This document shows positions 1 to 8,702 of a stretch of DNA of 64,000 nucleotides, piece after piece. Origin of the DNA: UBA1858 sp963976865 (GTDB lineage: Bacteria; Pseudomonadota; Gammaproteobacteria; UBA4575); contig CAXBLY010000003.1 of the NCBI GenBank assembly GCA_963976865.1, forward strand, positions 1-64,000. Reading direction: 5' to 3'. Positions within the stretch are counted from its first letter, which is position 1. Every line of letters starts with the position of its first letter. The translations under genes and the position numbers were made by a program. The notes beneath the pieces are model-generated. The model ran no database searches and was not told where the DNA came from. It worked only from the letters and a program-made list of their open reading frames with translations.

Positions 1-60
1 AATGTGTCTCTTAGGTCAGGCCGCCTACTGTCCAAAAGGTTTTGACGACGTACAGTGAGC

Positions 61-133
61 AAAAAAAAAGCCACAATCAAATTTTTCATTGACTGTGACT
101 TCGTTGTCTTTATGCTGCGCGACGTTGAGCAGC
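61..133 (-). promoter_or_regulatory. ANTAR-type two-hairpin antiterminator leader with terminator; target gene lies left of the window
   Basis: Read on the minus strand. Hairpin 1 (133-114) pairs GCTGCTC with GCGCAGC (one mismatch) around hexaloop AACGTC. Hairpin 2 (108-97) pairs GAC with GTC around AACGAA. Both loops have A at position 1 and G at 4, the signature bound by ANTAR proteins such as NasT. Hairpin 2 overlaps the 5' arm of a 13-bp terminator stem (101-89 with 80-68, two G-U pairs) followed by nine U, so the two folds exclude each other. The plan matches the leaders at 8.9, 10.1, 16.4 and 23.55 kb. The controlled gene is outside the window. Confidence 0.8.
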
Positions 134-157
134 GTAATTAAGATTTTCTAAATACAG

Positions 158-173
158 AGCAAAGATAATGCCA
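158..173 (-). promoter_or_regulatory. Sigma-54 promoter
   Basis: On the minus strand TGGCATTATCTTTGCT has the GG-N10-GC core of the -24/-12 consensus. A start about 12 bases downstream, near 147, would put the whole ANTAR-type leader at the 5' end of the transcript. Confidence 0.75.
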
Positions 174-261
174 GCATTACTTAAATCTGCATAAGTATTT
201 GAAGTTTCACTAAATAGTTTTAGATTGCTGCTAACTGATTGAGTTTGAATTTATAAAATTA

Positions 262-278
262 AGCACGATATTGATGCA
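262..278. promoter_or_regulatory. NtrC-like enhancer site
   Basis: AGCAC-N7-ATGCA fits TGCAC-N7-GTGCA with one mismatch per half. It lies about 90-105 bases upstream of the sigma-54 promoter, a typical distance for NtrC. Confidence 0.55.
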
Positions 279-854
279 GGTTTGGAATATTAATCATTAT
301 TTTAGTGCAGATATATTGCATAGCAAAACTTCAGAACGTTCTATTTATGGATTGATTTGATGAATAAATAGCTGTGCAAGGCGAATTAATAGTTCAATGA
401 ACTAAATAGTTATCCTTAATCTTAATAGGTTAAATTTCCAATTATTTCCCTGTTAATGAAATTTCAGATTCGAATTGAAATCTTCTAAGTGCTAGATAAA
501 TCAATAGAATTTCGAGGAGAGAGTTGAATAATGGCGATAAATTATAGATATTTATTGAAGAGTAGAGTTCGTATGAGACTCTAACCGTCGCCAAAGAGTC
601 TTTCTCCGTTCAAAGACTTCGTAAATTCATGAAAAATGGCCTATTTCTGCAGGCATTGTAAGATTAACAATGCACGAACCCGCACCGAATCACTGACTTA
701 ATAGGGTGAATTGCCCAAAGTACTCTTGTATGAAGATTCCACTCCACCTTTAGTAACGACTGTTGCTTTAATTAAAGGCCTCCATGTGTGAAGTAAATCA
801 GTAAATATTCTACCCATAGCAGACATAAGCCAAATAGCGTAATAAACTGTGTAA
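279..854. other. Intergenic stretch without a convincing gene
   Basis: No open frame of useful length with a good ribosome site. A 17-codon frame beginning with the ATG at 531 follows an AGGAGAG-like sequence but has no recognisable content. Nothing else was found. Confidence 0.5.
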
Positions 855-1328
855 ATGAATATTTTCATTCTCGACACAAACATAAAAAAATGTGCTAGAT
901 ATCATTGTGATCAACATGTTGTCAAAATGATATTGGAAAGTGTGCAAATTATGTGTACCGCTTTGAATAAGAAAGGATTTAATACACCTTACAAATCTAC
1001 ACATATAAAACATCCCTGTGTGCTCTGGACCGAAGAGTCATATGATAATTTTCTATGGCTTTCCAAATCAGCTTATGCTCTAAATGATGAGTATAGATAT
1101 CGGTATGAGAAAGATGGCGACCATAAATCTATTAATATTTTAAAAGAGATCACATATTCGAAGTATGAATCATTGGGAAGAACAGAGTTTGTTCAAGCAA
1201 TGCCAGATAAATTTAAAGTACCGGGGGATGCTGTCAGTGCTTACCGAAAATTCTATTTGGGTGAAAAAATGAAATTCGCAAAATGGACTAGGCGAAAAGC
1301 CCCTTACTGGATAAAGGATATGAGCTAA
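855..1328 (+). CDS. Conserved protein of a family common in phages and bacteria, function unknown
   Basis: This 157-residue soluble protein begins with a pattern I recognise from many phage and bacterial hypothetical proteins: an MNIFxLDxx start, then Cys-Ala, His-x-Asp-x-His, and VVKMIxES. The conserved His/Asp residues at about 17-21 suggest a metal or nucleotide site, but no activity is established from the sequence. A basic, aromatic C-terminus (FAKWTRRKAPYW) is typical of the family. No signal peptide or membrane segment is present. The ribosome site is weak. The gene stands alone, and its phage distribution hints at acquisition by transfer, though no integrase or attachment site is nearby. 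Confidence 0.8.
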   Translation: MNIFILDTNIKKCARYHCDQHVVKMILESVQIMCTALNKKGFNTPYKSTHIKHPCVLWTEESYDNFLWLSKSAYALNDEYRYRYEKDGDHKSINILKEITYSKYESLGRTEFVQAMPDKFKVPGDAVSAYRKFYLGEKMKFAKWTRRKAPYWIKDMS

Positions 1329-1497
1329 CGACCGCTTTTGCACTGATAGTGATCATTCAAAACCTTCTGTAATACTAATTCCCCATGCACAGGGTATTAA
1401 GGAATAACCTGTATTTGAAATATTTTATTCTTCTCGTTATAAGTTTTTCGCTGGTTTATATAAGTATAACTATCGTCTTTAACGCAACAATGATTAT

Positions 1498-1626
1498 TCA
1501 GAATATATAGAGGCCAAGTGCAAATATAATTCCGACAAAGATGAAGAAAATGAATACTTCTACCCAATATTCTCGCGTAAAACTTTTTAAATCAGACCAG
1601 AATTGCTTTCGAAATGTACCTTTCAT
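1498..1626 (-). CDS. Small single-pass membrane protein (42 aa)
   Basis: A short frame begins at ATG 1626, preceded by AGGATGATC on the minus strand. The N-terminal 20 residues are basic and aromatic, MKGTFRKQFWSDLKSFTREY. They lead into one strongly hydrophobic helix of about 20 residues (IFFIFVGIIFALGLYIF). The layout of a charged amphipathic head plus one membrane helix is typical of small inner-membrane proteins that act as modulators of larger complexes. No homologue is recognised. It lies alone upstream of the globin gene on the same strand orientation, so a shared transcript running from the globin gene is possible. Confidence 0.5.
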   Translation of the reverse strand: MKGTFRKQFWSDLKSFTREYWVEVFIFFIFVGIIFALGLYIF

Positions 1627-1691
1627 ATTTGATCATCCTGTTAGTTGTCTATATTCTGCTTTTTAATAAGCAATAAATGACACGCTCAACG

Positions 1692-2180
1692 CTAGTGATT
1701 AAATAAATTACTATCATTACGTGACGTACCACCCTCTGGATATAGGCGCTTCTCTCCCGAGTAATGTTGCCTTTCTCTTTCTATTAATAGATTTGCCATA
1801 AAATAAAACCACTTTTGCCACGCGTCGAGTATCTCCGGTGTTGCTTCTTCCTTCAATATTTCACTCATCGATTTGAATAATGCTTCAGCCATCATGTCAT
1901 AGTGCTCTTCCTTGACTCCAGCTTCAACATGGTGACTGCAGATGCCAGCCCTATAGCTATTTAATACTTCTGGGTCTTCTTTGCTGACCAGGTGAGCGAG
2001 GATAGCTGCTTCAAACATTCTTGGTTGATTAAAGGGTGCATTTGCAAACATTGATTTTATTTCCGGATTATTTTCAAACATTATTTGATACATTCGATTG
2101 GAAATATTCGTATGATGCTTCATGAATAGTGGCCGTGATTCAGATACTATTTTCCATGTCTTTTCAGATAAGCGTTCCAT
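1692..2180 (-). CDS. Single-domain globin, flavohaemoglobin-like
   Basis: A 162-residue globin resembling the haem domain of flavohaemoglobin and Vitreoscilla haemoglobin. Phe45 fits the CD1 position, Gln52 the E7 position, and His84 in SHHVEAGV the proximal F8 ligand; the C-terminal helices follow without a reductase domain. Such proteins bind O2 or NO; with nitrate-assimilation genes in the same window, NO detoxification or O2 supply are reasonable but unproven roles. Start: an in-frame ATG exists at 2201, but AGGAG lies between it and the ATG at 2180, which is therefore preferred. The last 25 residues are polar and probably disordered. Confidence 0.85.
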   Translation of the reverse strand: MERLSEKTWKIVSESRPLFMKHHTNISNRMYQIMFENNPEIKSMFANAPFNQPRMFEAAILAHLVSKEDPEVLNSYRAGICSHHVEAGVKEEHYDMMAEALFKSMSEILKEEATPEILDAWQKWFYFMANLLIERERQHYSGEKRLYPEGGTSRNDSNLFNH

Positions 2181-2540
2181 ATTAGTTCTCCTAAATAACA
2201 AATCCAGTTAGAATTTTCAATTCACGTGCTAGTGAAGTTATTCAAATATTGTCTAGGAGTGATAATACAATTTAATCAATGCATATCGCATTGACATAAA
2301 GCAAGAACTATCAATATATGTCTCTGATTTATAATGAATCTATATTGTTATATTACGCAGTGATCTTATTTCATAGTCTGAATTGTCTACTTATTGCTGA
2401 TTACGAATGTGACGGTTAATTCTATACTTGATTCTCTTGTTTTATTCGGATGAATTAGTATATTATATAATTCTAATATATGTATGACATAGCATGTTAA
2501 GCAATACAGTTTAAGACCATCATTTGTATTGAGAAATCTT
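2181..2540. other. Divergent intergenic region between globin and VOC genes
   Basis: Very AT-rich spacer that must hold promoters for both neighbours. I found no GG-N10-GC promoter, no NtrC-like site and no clear repeat here. Confidence 0.4.
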
Positions 2541-2903
2541 ATGGAAATTGAAATTGAATGTATTAGTGCCATTACATTAATTACACAGAATATGGCTGAT
2601 ATGTTTAGATTCTATCGCGATCTAAATTTTGATCTCGTCTACGGAAGTGAAAAAGCTGATTTCACCAGTTATCGTATAGGTGCTCAACGCCTCAATATTT
2701 CTGCGGAAAATTGTGATGCTCGTCGCTCATGTGTACGGGTAATTCTTTATGTTAACGACGTTGATGGATTCTATCAGCATTGTTTAAATCGTGGCATAGT
2801 GCCTGAATTTGAGCCGCGAGATGCTCCGTGGAATGAGCGCTATTTCCATGTCATCGACCCAGATGGACATGAGATCAGTTTCGCTAAACCATTATCTCCC
2901 TAA
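2541..2903 (+). CDS. VOC (glyoxalase/bleomycin-resistance) superfamily protein
   Basis: A 120-residue protein with the paired beta-alpha-beta-beta-beta modules of the vicinal-oxygen-chelate fold. The first module runs ITLITQNMADMFRFYRDLN and ends near residue 60; the second contains VRVILYVNDVDGFYQHCL and the closing strand FHVIDPDGHEISFAKP, whose DPDGH/E pattern is characteristic. VOC proteins bind metals or small substrates; substrate and activity cannot be read here. Start: a TTG at 2529 is in frame, but the ATG at 2541 with GAGAAA just upstream is preferred. The gene stands alone. Confidence 0.85.
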   Translation: MEIEIECISAITLITQNMADMFRFYRDLNFDLVYGSEKADFTSYRIGAQRLNISAENCDARRSCVRVILYVNDVDGFYQHCLNRGIVPEFEPRDAPWNERYFHVIDPDGHEISFAKPLSP

Positions 2904-3294
2904 TAATTTATTCCTTTGGAAGAATGATTTAATATCCTGGTGACAGATAAGCTATGAGTGCTGGTAACATCAGCCTTTTCTTCGCGTGCTTTGCTTGATG
3001 TTAAATTATCGCTTTGTAATTCATCATTGCATCTTGCCAAAGACATAATGAAGCCTTGTTATTAATACATGTGCTTATACTTGTTACGACATGCTTCTGT
3101 TTAATACATGAATAGCTGTGTTAGAGCAGGTGGCAGCAGTCATATGCTACATCCTGCAATTTCGTAAACGATTAACATATGTGACAAGTCTATGTTAAAG
3201 AGACTATAGAAATGATTAATGCAACATAGTGGACACTGCGATGCTGTATATTGACCTAATCTATTTAATTTGAATTAATAATGTGTATAAAAAG
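2904..3294. other. Intergenic stretch
   Basis: No gene is seen. The only structured elements in the wider gap are the palindromes and sigma-54 promoter listed from 3295 onward. Confidence 0.4.
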
Positions 3295-3310
3295 TGGTTT
3301 ATATTAACCA
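3295..3310. promoter_or_regulatory. GGTT-N6-AACC palindrome, candidate activator site
   Basis: TGGTTTATATTAACCA is nearly identical to the core of the palindrome at 48793-48822 and close to those at 42671-42688 and 52871-52884. All lie upstream of sigma-54 promoters, here about 110 bases before the -24 element. Probable binding site of the activator encoded at 50556. Confidence 0.6.
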
Positions 3311-3314
3311 TATT

Positions 3315-3326
3315 GTGAATATTCAC
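3315..3326. repeat. 12-bp perfect palindrome
   Basis: GTGAATATTCAC lies four bases after the GGTT-N6-AACC element. It may be a second regulator site; no family is assigned. Confidence 0.35.
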
Positions 3327-3420
3327 CACATTAAACTTTATAGTTTTTGCCTATTGGTTGTTTATCCGGGAAAGAATCACACTGTAGAGCATTTAGTCGG
3401 CATGTAATGAAATATTCAAG

Positions 3421-3436
3421 TGGCATAGTAGTTGCA
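3421..3436 (+). promoter_or_regulatory. Sigma-54 promoter
   Basis: TGGCATAGTAGTTGCA matches the -24/-12 consensus, ending 27 bases before the ATG at 3464. The start would fall near 3447, leaving a short leader with the AAGGAG ribosome site. Confidence 0.75.
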
Positions 3437-3463
3437 GCAATACTTGTATAAAGGAGATATTAT

Positions 3464-3715
3464 ATGAAATTAAATGATGTGATAAATAACCCTACAAACT
3501 TTTTTGAAACACCAGAAAAGTTAATGGAAAGTGAAGCGTTTTCAAAAGCTGATAAGATACAAATTTTTCAAAAATGGGAGCAGGACGCCCATCAATTAGT
3601 TGTCGCTAGTGAAGAGGGTATGGATGGTGGTGAATCTGCAATGCTGCATAAGATAAAAACAATGTTAGATTCTCTTGAAGCAGAATCTGATGGTGATCCT
3701 TCGCCTTCAAAATAG
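3464..3715 (+). CDS. Small conserved cytoplasmic protein of unknown function
   Basis: This 83-residue acidic, mostly helical protein resembles a small proteobacterial family whose members read roughly as INNP-x-xFxxPxxL-x-SEALSxxDKIxILxxWExDA followed by an acidic EEGM segment. No catalytic motif, signal peptide or membrane helix is visible, and the function is unknown. The AAGGAG ribosome site is well placed. Its sigma-54 promoter and GGTT-N6-AACC site tie it to the stress-like cluster around 43-53 kb although it lies 40 kb away, which is the best clue to its role. Confidence 0.75.
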   Translation: MKLNDVINNPTNFFETPEKLMESEAFSKADKIQIFQKWEQDAHQLVVASEEGMDGGESAMLHKIKTMLDSLEAESDGDPSPSK

Positions 3716-3800
3716 TGATAGGGGATTGTATAAACTAGTAATACATTAAATAGCAACATACCGTGTAGTATTAATCTGGCTGTGCTGTTTTCATAATACT

Positions 3801-4241
3801 TTAAAATTTTATTTCTGAAAACTGATCAATACAGTCCTGGTAGTCGCTATGCATTCTTTCTTTAGAAGGAATTAAGAAATTTCTTGCGTTTAACCAGCCT
3901 CTTAGGTGAATTGCAATTATCGTGATACTGCTAAGCGCCGCATCAATATTATTATCGGTTTTACTATATTTTATCAAACAATTTTCTATTTTTTGTTCAC
4001 TTGTCTCCAGGGTATCTAGTAATGCTTGTAGATTCTTCTTGTGACTATCATTATCCATATCATAATTTTTTATTATTTCATTATAAGACTGCATAAAAGT
4101 AGCTGTAATTTTAAATGATTGACTGCATTTTGATTGATTAATTTCCTCTATTGTCGTGCTGGAATGTTCGATTTGGGAATTAGAATAACTTGGAGAGGTG
4201 TATAGTAGGAATAAAAGTATAATACAAATAGCTTTTAACAT
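3801..4241 (-). CDS. Exported protein of unknown function
   Basis: A 146-residue protein with a clear signal peptide: Lys3, a hydrophobic core (ICIILLFLLYTS) and a probable cleavage after about residue 20. The mature part is largely helical and polar, with two Cys (about residues 39 and 88) that could form a disulphide in the periplasm, and a third near the C-terminus. No family is recognised. An AAGGAAC ribosome site lies about a dozen bases before the start. It is transcribed away from the flavoprotein gene at 4482. Confidence 0.65.
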   Translation of the reverse strand: MLKAICIILLFLLYTSPSYSNSQIEHSSTTIEEINQSKCSQSFKITATFMQSYNEIIKNYDMDNDSHKKNLQALLDTLETSEQKIENCLIKYSKTDNNIDAALSSITIIAIHLRGWLNARNFLIPSKERMHSDYQDCIDQFSEIKF

Positions 4242-4481
4242 AATTTATTAGATGTTCCTTATAAAATTTTATTATTCGATAATTTTAAATGCGTGTCCTA
4301 TTGCTGATTATATTCAGGGAACTAGTAAATATACTAATTCGTCATAAACAGCTATTTCAAGTTGAGGTATTCCCTTGGGTTGTCGATAGCAATTGACATT
4401 ATTATATATCGAAGTAATACGGGATTCTGTAGTTGGAATTAGATATGATGAACAGATAATTCAAGTCAAAACAGGTTAAGT

Positions 4482-5915
4482 ATGGATGAGATAAATATTG
4501 ATGTAGCCGTGATAGGCTCCGGTACTGCCGGCTTAAATGCAATAAGTGCAGTTAGAAAATCTGGATGCAGCTGGGTTTTGATTGAATCAGGTGATTACGG
4601 GACTACTTGTGCACGAGTTGGCTGCATGCCATCCAAATTACTGATTGCAGCGGCAGACGCAGCACATGAAGTAAAAGTTGCTGATCATTTTGGAGTAATT
4701 GTTAAAGAATATCATGTTGATGATGAGAAAGTTCTGCGTCGTCTGCGTTACGAACGTGATCGCTTTGTAAGTTTTGTCATCAAGGATACTGAAGCATTAT
4801 CTCCTGACTATCGTTTAAAAGGGCAGGCCAGGTTTGTCGGGTCTACGACACTTGAAGTTGATGATAAATTTAGAGTGAAGGCGCGTTCTGTGATTATCGC
4901 TACTGGAAGCAGCCCTGTTATTCCTCCGCCATTTGATAAACTTCGTAAGTTTATACTGACAACAGATAATGTGTTTGAGCTTAAACGACTTCCTAAAACT
5001 CTTGCTGTCATCGGAACAGGCATTATTGGTTTGGAAATTGGCCAGGCATTAAGTCGTCTTGGAGTTAAAGTGACTTTCATTTCTCGTTCTCGGCAACTTG
5101 GTCCCACGACTGATCCAGAAGTGAATAACGTTATTACAGATCAATTTATTAATGAACATGATATACGCTTTGAGACAAATGTTTACGATGCTAATGTTAT
5201 TGAACAAGGCATAAATATTAATTGGAAAGATGCTAGTGACGTTGAACATGAACAGGTTTTTGAAAAAGTACTGGTAGCAGCTGGAAGACACCCTAATTTT
5301 GAGAAGTTAAACCTGGAAGCTACTGGGCTTGAGCTGAACTCACGTGGCCTACCAACATGGAATGCTAAAACATGCCAGTGCGGAACCCTTCCAGTATTTT
5401 TAGCAGGAGATGTTAGCGCACACCATCCATTATTACATGAGGCTTCAGATGAAGGGCGAATTGCTGGTCAAAATGCTTCGAGCTATCCGGAAATAACTGA
5501 ACATCTTCGACGAGTACCTCTAGCAATTGTGTTTACTGATCCGCAGATTGCTATGGTAGGGATGCGTTTTAATGAGCTGGATCTTGTTAAATCAGTAATC
5601 GGCGAAGAGTCATTTGATGATCAAGGCCGAGCACGTGTCATGGGTCGAAATAAAGGGTTGCTGCGTATTTATGCTCTACGCAAAGGTTGCACATTAATTG
5701 GTGCAGAAATGTTCGGACCACATATGGAGCATATGGCGCATTTACTCGCTTTAGCTATACAGCAGAAATTAACCGTCCAACAGGCGCTTGAAATGCCGAT
5801 TTATCATCCAGTGTTAGAAGAAGGATTGCGTACAGCTTTGCGTCAGTTGGCTAAAAAACTGAAGGTGTCAGATGAGACTAATTGTGAAGATATTGCTAAG
5901 GAGCCTGGTTGTTAG
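4482..5915 (+). CDS. Dihydrolipoyl dehydrogenase-like flavoprotein disulphide reductase
   Basis: A 477-residue class I pyridine-nucleotide disulphide oxidoreductase. The FAD-binding GSGTAG lies at 12-17, the redox disulphide Cys43/Cys48 in TTCARVGCMPSK, the NAD(P)-binding VIGTGIIGLEIG near 176, and the second FAD motif VFLAGDV near 305. The C-terminal dimerisation domain ends with the HPVLEEG active-site His/Glu. It can catalyse NAD(P)H-dependent disulphide chemistry; because no 2-oxoacid dehydrogenase subunits are nearby, the true substrate is open (lipoamide, glutathione-like thiols or transhydrogenation). The extreme C-terminus is odd, adding two further Cys in a short polar tail. Confidence 0.85.
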   Translation: MDEINIDVAVIGSGTAGLNAISAVRKSGCSWVLIESGDYGTTCARVGCMPSKLLIAAADAAHEVKVADHFGVIVKEYHVDDEKVLRRLRYERDRFVSFVIKDTEALSPDYRLKGQARFVGSTTLEVDDKFRVKARSVIIATGSSPVIPPPFDKLRKFILTTDNVFELKRLPKTLAVIGTGIIGLEIGQALSRLGVKVTFISRSRQLGPTTDPEVNNVITDQFINEHDIRFETNVYDANVIEQGININWKDASDVEHEQVFEKVLVAAGRHPNFEKLNLEATGLELNSRGLPTWNAKTCQCGTLPVFLAGDVSAHHPLLHEASDEGRIAGQNASSYPEITEHLRRVPLAIVFTDPQIAMVGMRFNELDLVKSVIGEESFDDQGRARVMGRNKGLLRIYALRKGCTLIGAEMFGPHMEHMAHLLALAIQQKLTVQQALEMPIYHPVLEEGLRTALRQLAKKLKVSDETNCEDIAKEPGC

Positions 5916-6179
5916 ACTCTTCTATAATCCTGATGATAAATAACACACCATGTGTGCTTTTGTCATTGATATTACTCAGTTATTTAATAAGCATGTTTTC
6001 ATATCATTCATTTAAGTATTTTAATAAGTACTGAAACTATATCGAAGTGCTTAATATGATAATGACTCATTGATAACATTGGTATAACATGAATACATAT
6101 ATAAATGGGTAGATTGTATTGATATAAATTGCGCTATTTGTAGAGATAGCTATTAATTTAATTAATGAAGGAGAAAGAT

Positions 6180-6389
6180 ATGAAAGAACATATATATAAA
6201 AACATTGAAATTACTGGTACCTCTGAAGAGGGTACTGATGCGGCAATTCGTAATGCCATATTAAAGGCATCTGAAACAGTAAAGCATATGGATTGGTTTA
6301 AAGTAGTAGAGGTACGGGGACAGATTGACGATGGAGCGGTTCACTATTGGCAGGTAACTATCAAGATTGGGTTTAAGCTGAATGATTAG
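6180..6389 (+). CDS. Dodecin, flavin-binding storage protein
   Basis: A 69-residue protein matching dodecins almost throughout: the N-terminal HIYKNIEITGTS strand, the central helix, WFKVVEVRGQI with the Trp that stacks on flavin, and the C-terminal VTIKIGFKL strand. Dodecins form hollow dodecamers that bind and buffer riboflavin/FMN in the cytoplasm. Start: an ATG at 6165 is in frame, but AAGGAGAAAG lies between it and the ATG at 6180. The gene stands alone; no special promoter was recognised. Confidence 0.92.
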   Translation: MKEHIYKNIEITGTSEEGTDAAIRNAILKASETVKHMDWFKVVEVRGQIDDGAVHYWQVTIKIGFKLND

Positions 6390-6598
6390 TCCTATGTAAC
6401 TAATATGCGTGATAACAATATTTACAGTCAATGCATTAGTGTATGTATTATTAACTGCAATCCATAGTTTGAATATTCAGTAATACACTGAGTTTGGCAT
6501 CTGAATAGTTAGGAGCCAATAATTAAGCGTGTACTGGGTATTTTCAATTAAATTGATCGCTTAGCTGTTATATCAATGTATTAGTATTTGGGGAGCAG

Positions 6599-7012
6599 TT
6601 AACTGACTAAAAAAGCATTAGATATCTGTGATAAAAGCTCATCAGCGTGATATGGTTTTTCAATAAAGCCTGCAGATCCATCACTCAATGCCTGCCATTT
6701 GAATTGTGTGTCCTGTTTTGTACCAAAATATATCGTTTTGACGCGGCTTAAACAGCTAAAGTCGTTATTAATTGAAAGTTCGCTAGCATGCGTTATGTCA
6801 TCATTATCGAGATTATAAAGTAGCAGATCAGGCTGGTTCTTCATTATGGTCTCGTTCGTAAGATCAGACTCAGATGAGACCAATGTCTTGTAGCCATTTT
6901 CTTCAAGTCTTATTTTTACAACATGATTAAAAATGTCGTCATTACCAACAATAAGGATAAGCTTCTTTTTTGACTTTGACTTTGACTTTGTTATGGATTG
7001 AGATGTTGTCAT
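6599..7012 (-). CDS. Degenerate receiver-domain protein
   Basis: A 137-residue stand-alone CheY-like domain after a basic, low-complexity N-terminus of alternating Lys and Ser. The acidic pair Asp25/Asp26 and the conserved Lys (IEKPYHADEL, near residue 116) are present, but the phospho-acceptor position is Asn67 in DLLLYNL. It is therefore unlikely to be phosphorylated in the usual way and may act as a constitutive docking partner. It follows the kinase-like gene at 7037-8257 by 24 bases and is probably co-transcribed. No output domain exists. Confidence 0.75.
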   Translation of the reverse strand: MTTSQSITKSKSKSKKKLILIVGNDDIFNHVVKIRLEENGYKTLVSSESDLTNETIMKNQPDLLLYNLDNDDITHASELSINNDFSCLSRVKTIYFGTKQDTQFKWQALSDGSAGFIEKPYHADELLSQISNAFLVS

Positions 7013-7036
7013 TACTATGAGCCTCAGAGAACTGGA

Positions 7037-8257
7037 TTATTTTTGTTCTTTTATATTTTCTGCGTTATATATGGGCAAACTGACGGTAAATTTACTGCCT
7101 TTTCCTAATGAGCTTTCCACAATTATTTCACCATCATGTGCATCGACAATTTCTTCGCATGCGTGCAAGCCGATATCTAATCGATCAAAATTACTAAATC
7201 CTATCATTTCTACAGGGGTGATCATGTCTTCAAAAATATGATCAAGAAAATTTGGATGAATCCCATTGCCTGAATCTGTGAAATGTATGAGTAAATGAGT
7301 GCTAAGAGGATTTTCTTTTTGTATGCTGATCTTTAATGTACCGTTCGAATCTGTATGCTTAATTGCATTCAACATGATTGTTGTGAGTACTTTGTGTAAC
7401 TGGTAACGGTCACCTAATATAGGCGGGATGTTATGTTCACAGCGTTGTATGATTTTAATATCTTTCTTCTCTGCTGCATACACAATGTTACTAATAGCAT
7501 CCTGTACAAGTTCATTTGTATTGAGCCTTTTGCGAGTGACAGGATGATTTCCACTGTTATTTGTATAAGCCACATCCATCAGTTCATCAAGCAAAGTTGA
7601 TATTTTATCAACACTCCCGATACAGATATCCATCATCTCGCTATCTGCTTTGCTGATGTCTTCTTTTAAGTGGTTTTGTAGCATATCGAGAGTTTCGCGA
7701 GTAATAGAAAGAGTCGTTTTCACTTGTTTTGACTTTTTCTTGATTGATTTTACTAACTGGGTATTCGATTTCTCAGCATTTCTTGCCATTTGAGACAACT
7801 GTTCAGTAGTCTTGTCAATTTTTGCTGAGAGGAGTGTCTTGTCTATTCCTACGCTGATCGATCGATGAATGCATGATGAGGTTAGGTTTGCCTTGTGAAT
7901 GCAATCGATTGCACCATGTTTATAAAAATCATCTTTTTCAATTTCATTAGATTCATCGAACAATGCAATTTTTGGTACATGAACAAGGGTTTTGTCCTGT
8001 TTTAACAAGGTTAATAAATTCATGCAAGGTTCATCAATGTAGTTAGTATCTATGATGATGGCATCTACAACTTCTTCAGCAATAATATTTAATGCTTCAT
8101 TGGTATTTCGTGCCTGAAGTACCATGTAACTATGTGTATCAATTGACCCTAGAAGCTCTTTGTACTTGCTGCTTTGTGATGACTCTGTGCATATTAATAA
8201 CACGTATCTGATAGCAAAGTGCGCTACTTTGTTGGATGAAATTCTTTCTGCTCTCAT
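7037..8257 (-). CDS. Receiver-histidine-kinase-like hybrid lacking the phospho-accepting His
   Basis: 406 residues. Residues 15-130 form a receiver with Asp in AIIIDTN and Lys in CIHKANL. A helical linker and dimerisation region (about 145-235) follow, then a HATPase domain (about 240-400) with an N-box (MLNAIKHT), a G1 box (DSGNGI) and a G2 region (GLHACEEIVDAHDG). In the dimerisation helix, where kinases read HELRTPL, this protein reads KQVKTTL, so the phospho-accepting His is missing. ATP binding looks intact; autophosphorylation looks impossible. With the degenerate receiver downstream it forms an unusual signalling pair. There is no membrane segment, so the sensing is cytoplasmic. Confidence 0.8.
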   Translation of the reverse strand: MRAERISSNKVAHFAIRYVLLICTESSQSSKYKELLGSIDTHSYMVLQARNTNEALNIIAEEVVDAIIIDTNYIDEPCMNLLTLLKQDKTLVHVPKIALFDESNEIEKDDFYKHGAIDCIHKANLTSSCIHRSISVGIDKTLLSAKIDKTTEQLSQMARNAEKSNTQLVKSIKKKSKQVKTTLSITRETLDMLQNHLKEDISKADSEMMDICIGSVDKISTLLDELMDVAYTNNSGNHPVTRKRLNTNELVQDAISNIVYAAEKKDIKIIQRCEHNIPPILGDRYQLHKVLTTIMLNAIKHTDSNGTLKISIQKENPLSTHLLIHFTDSGNGIHPNFLDHIFEDMITPVEMIGFSNFDRLDIGLHACEEIVDAHDGEIIVESSLGKGSKFTVSLPIYNAENIKEQK

Positions 8258-8702
8258 TACACGACCACCTTCATTGACTACTGTCTTTGGAATAACAATA
8301 TTAGTGAGATACTTAACTCTAATGTAATATTATATAACCTAACAATAACTCGCTGTGATGAGCTTCCATGTTGGTTGGTGGCGAGTATGACTGGTACTAA
8401 AATACCGATATCTGGTCTATTAAAGATTGCTGTTATCTATCTGTATAAGCAAATTAAACGTGGTTAATAATTATATTTAAATGTGCCTGGTTCATATATC
8501 ACTGATATGTTTGAGTGCTATCAGTACATATTATACTCACTTATTGGATGCTAACTTCATTATATTATTCTTCGTTTATTATTGAGTATTTTTAGTGGCT
8601 AGCTTTGTTATTGAAAAGTTTCAGTATCAGGGTTCTTATGTGTAGATTCTCATGTTGTTTACATGTCAGCAAATCTGTTAGTTCAGCTTTTATGTATTTC
8701 TG
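8258..8702. other. Intergenic stretch
   Basis: No independent gene. On the minus strand the frame of the small peptide at 8703-8825 stays open for 36 more codons beyond its TAG, then ends. No strong terminator was seen before the kinase-like gene, so readthrough into it is possible. Confidence 0.4.

Noticed and set aside
4375..4400. GG-N10-GC spacing before the lipoamide-dehydrogenase-like gene
   Set aside because: The -24 element reads TGGG and the -12 reads TAGC, too far from the consensus.
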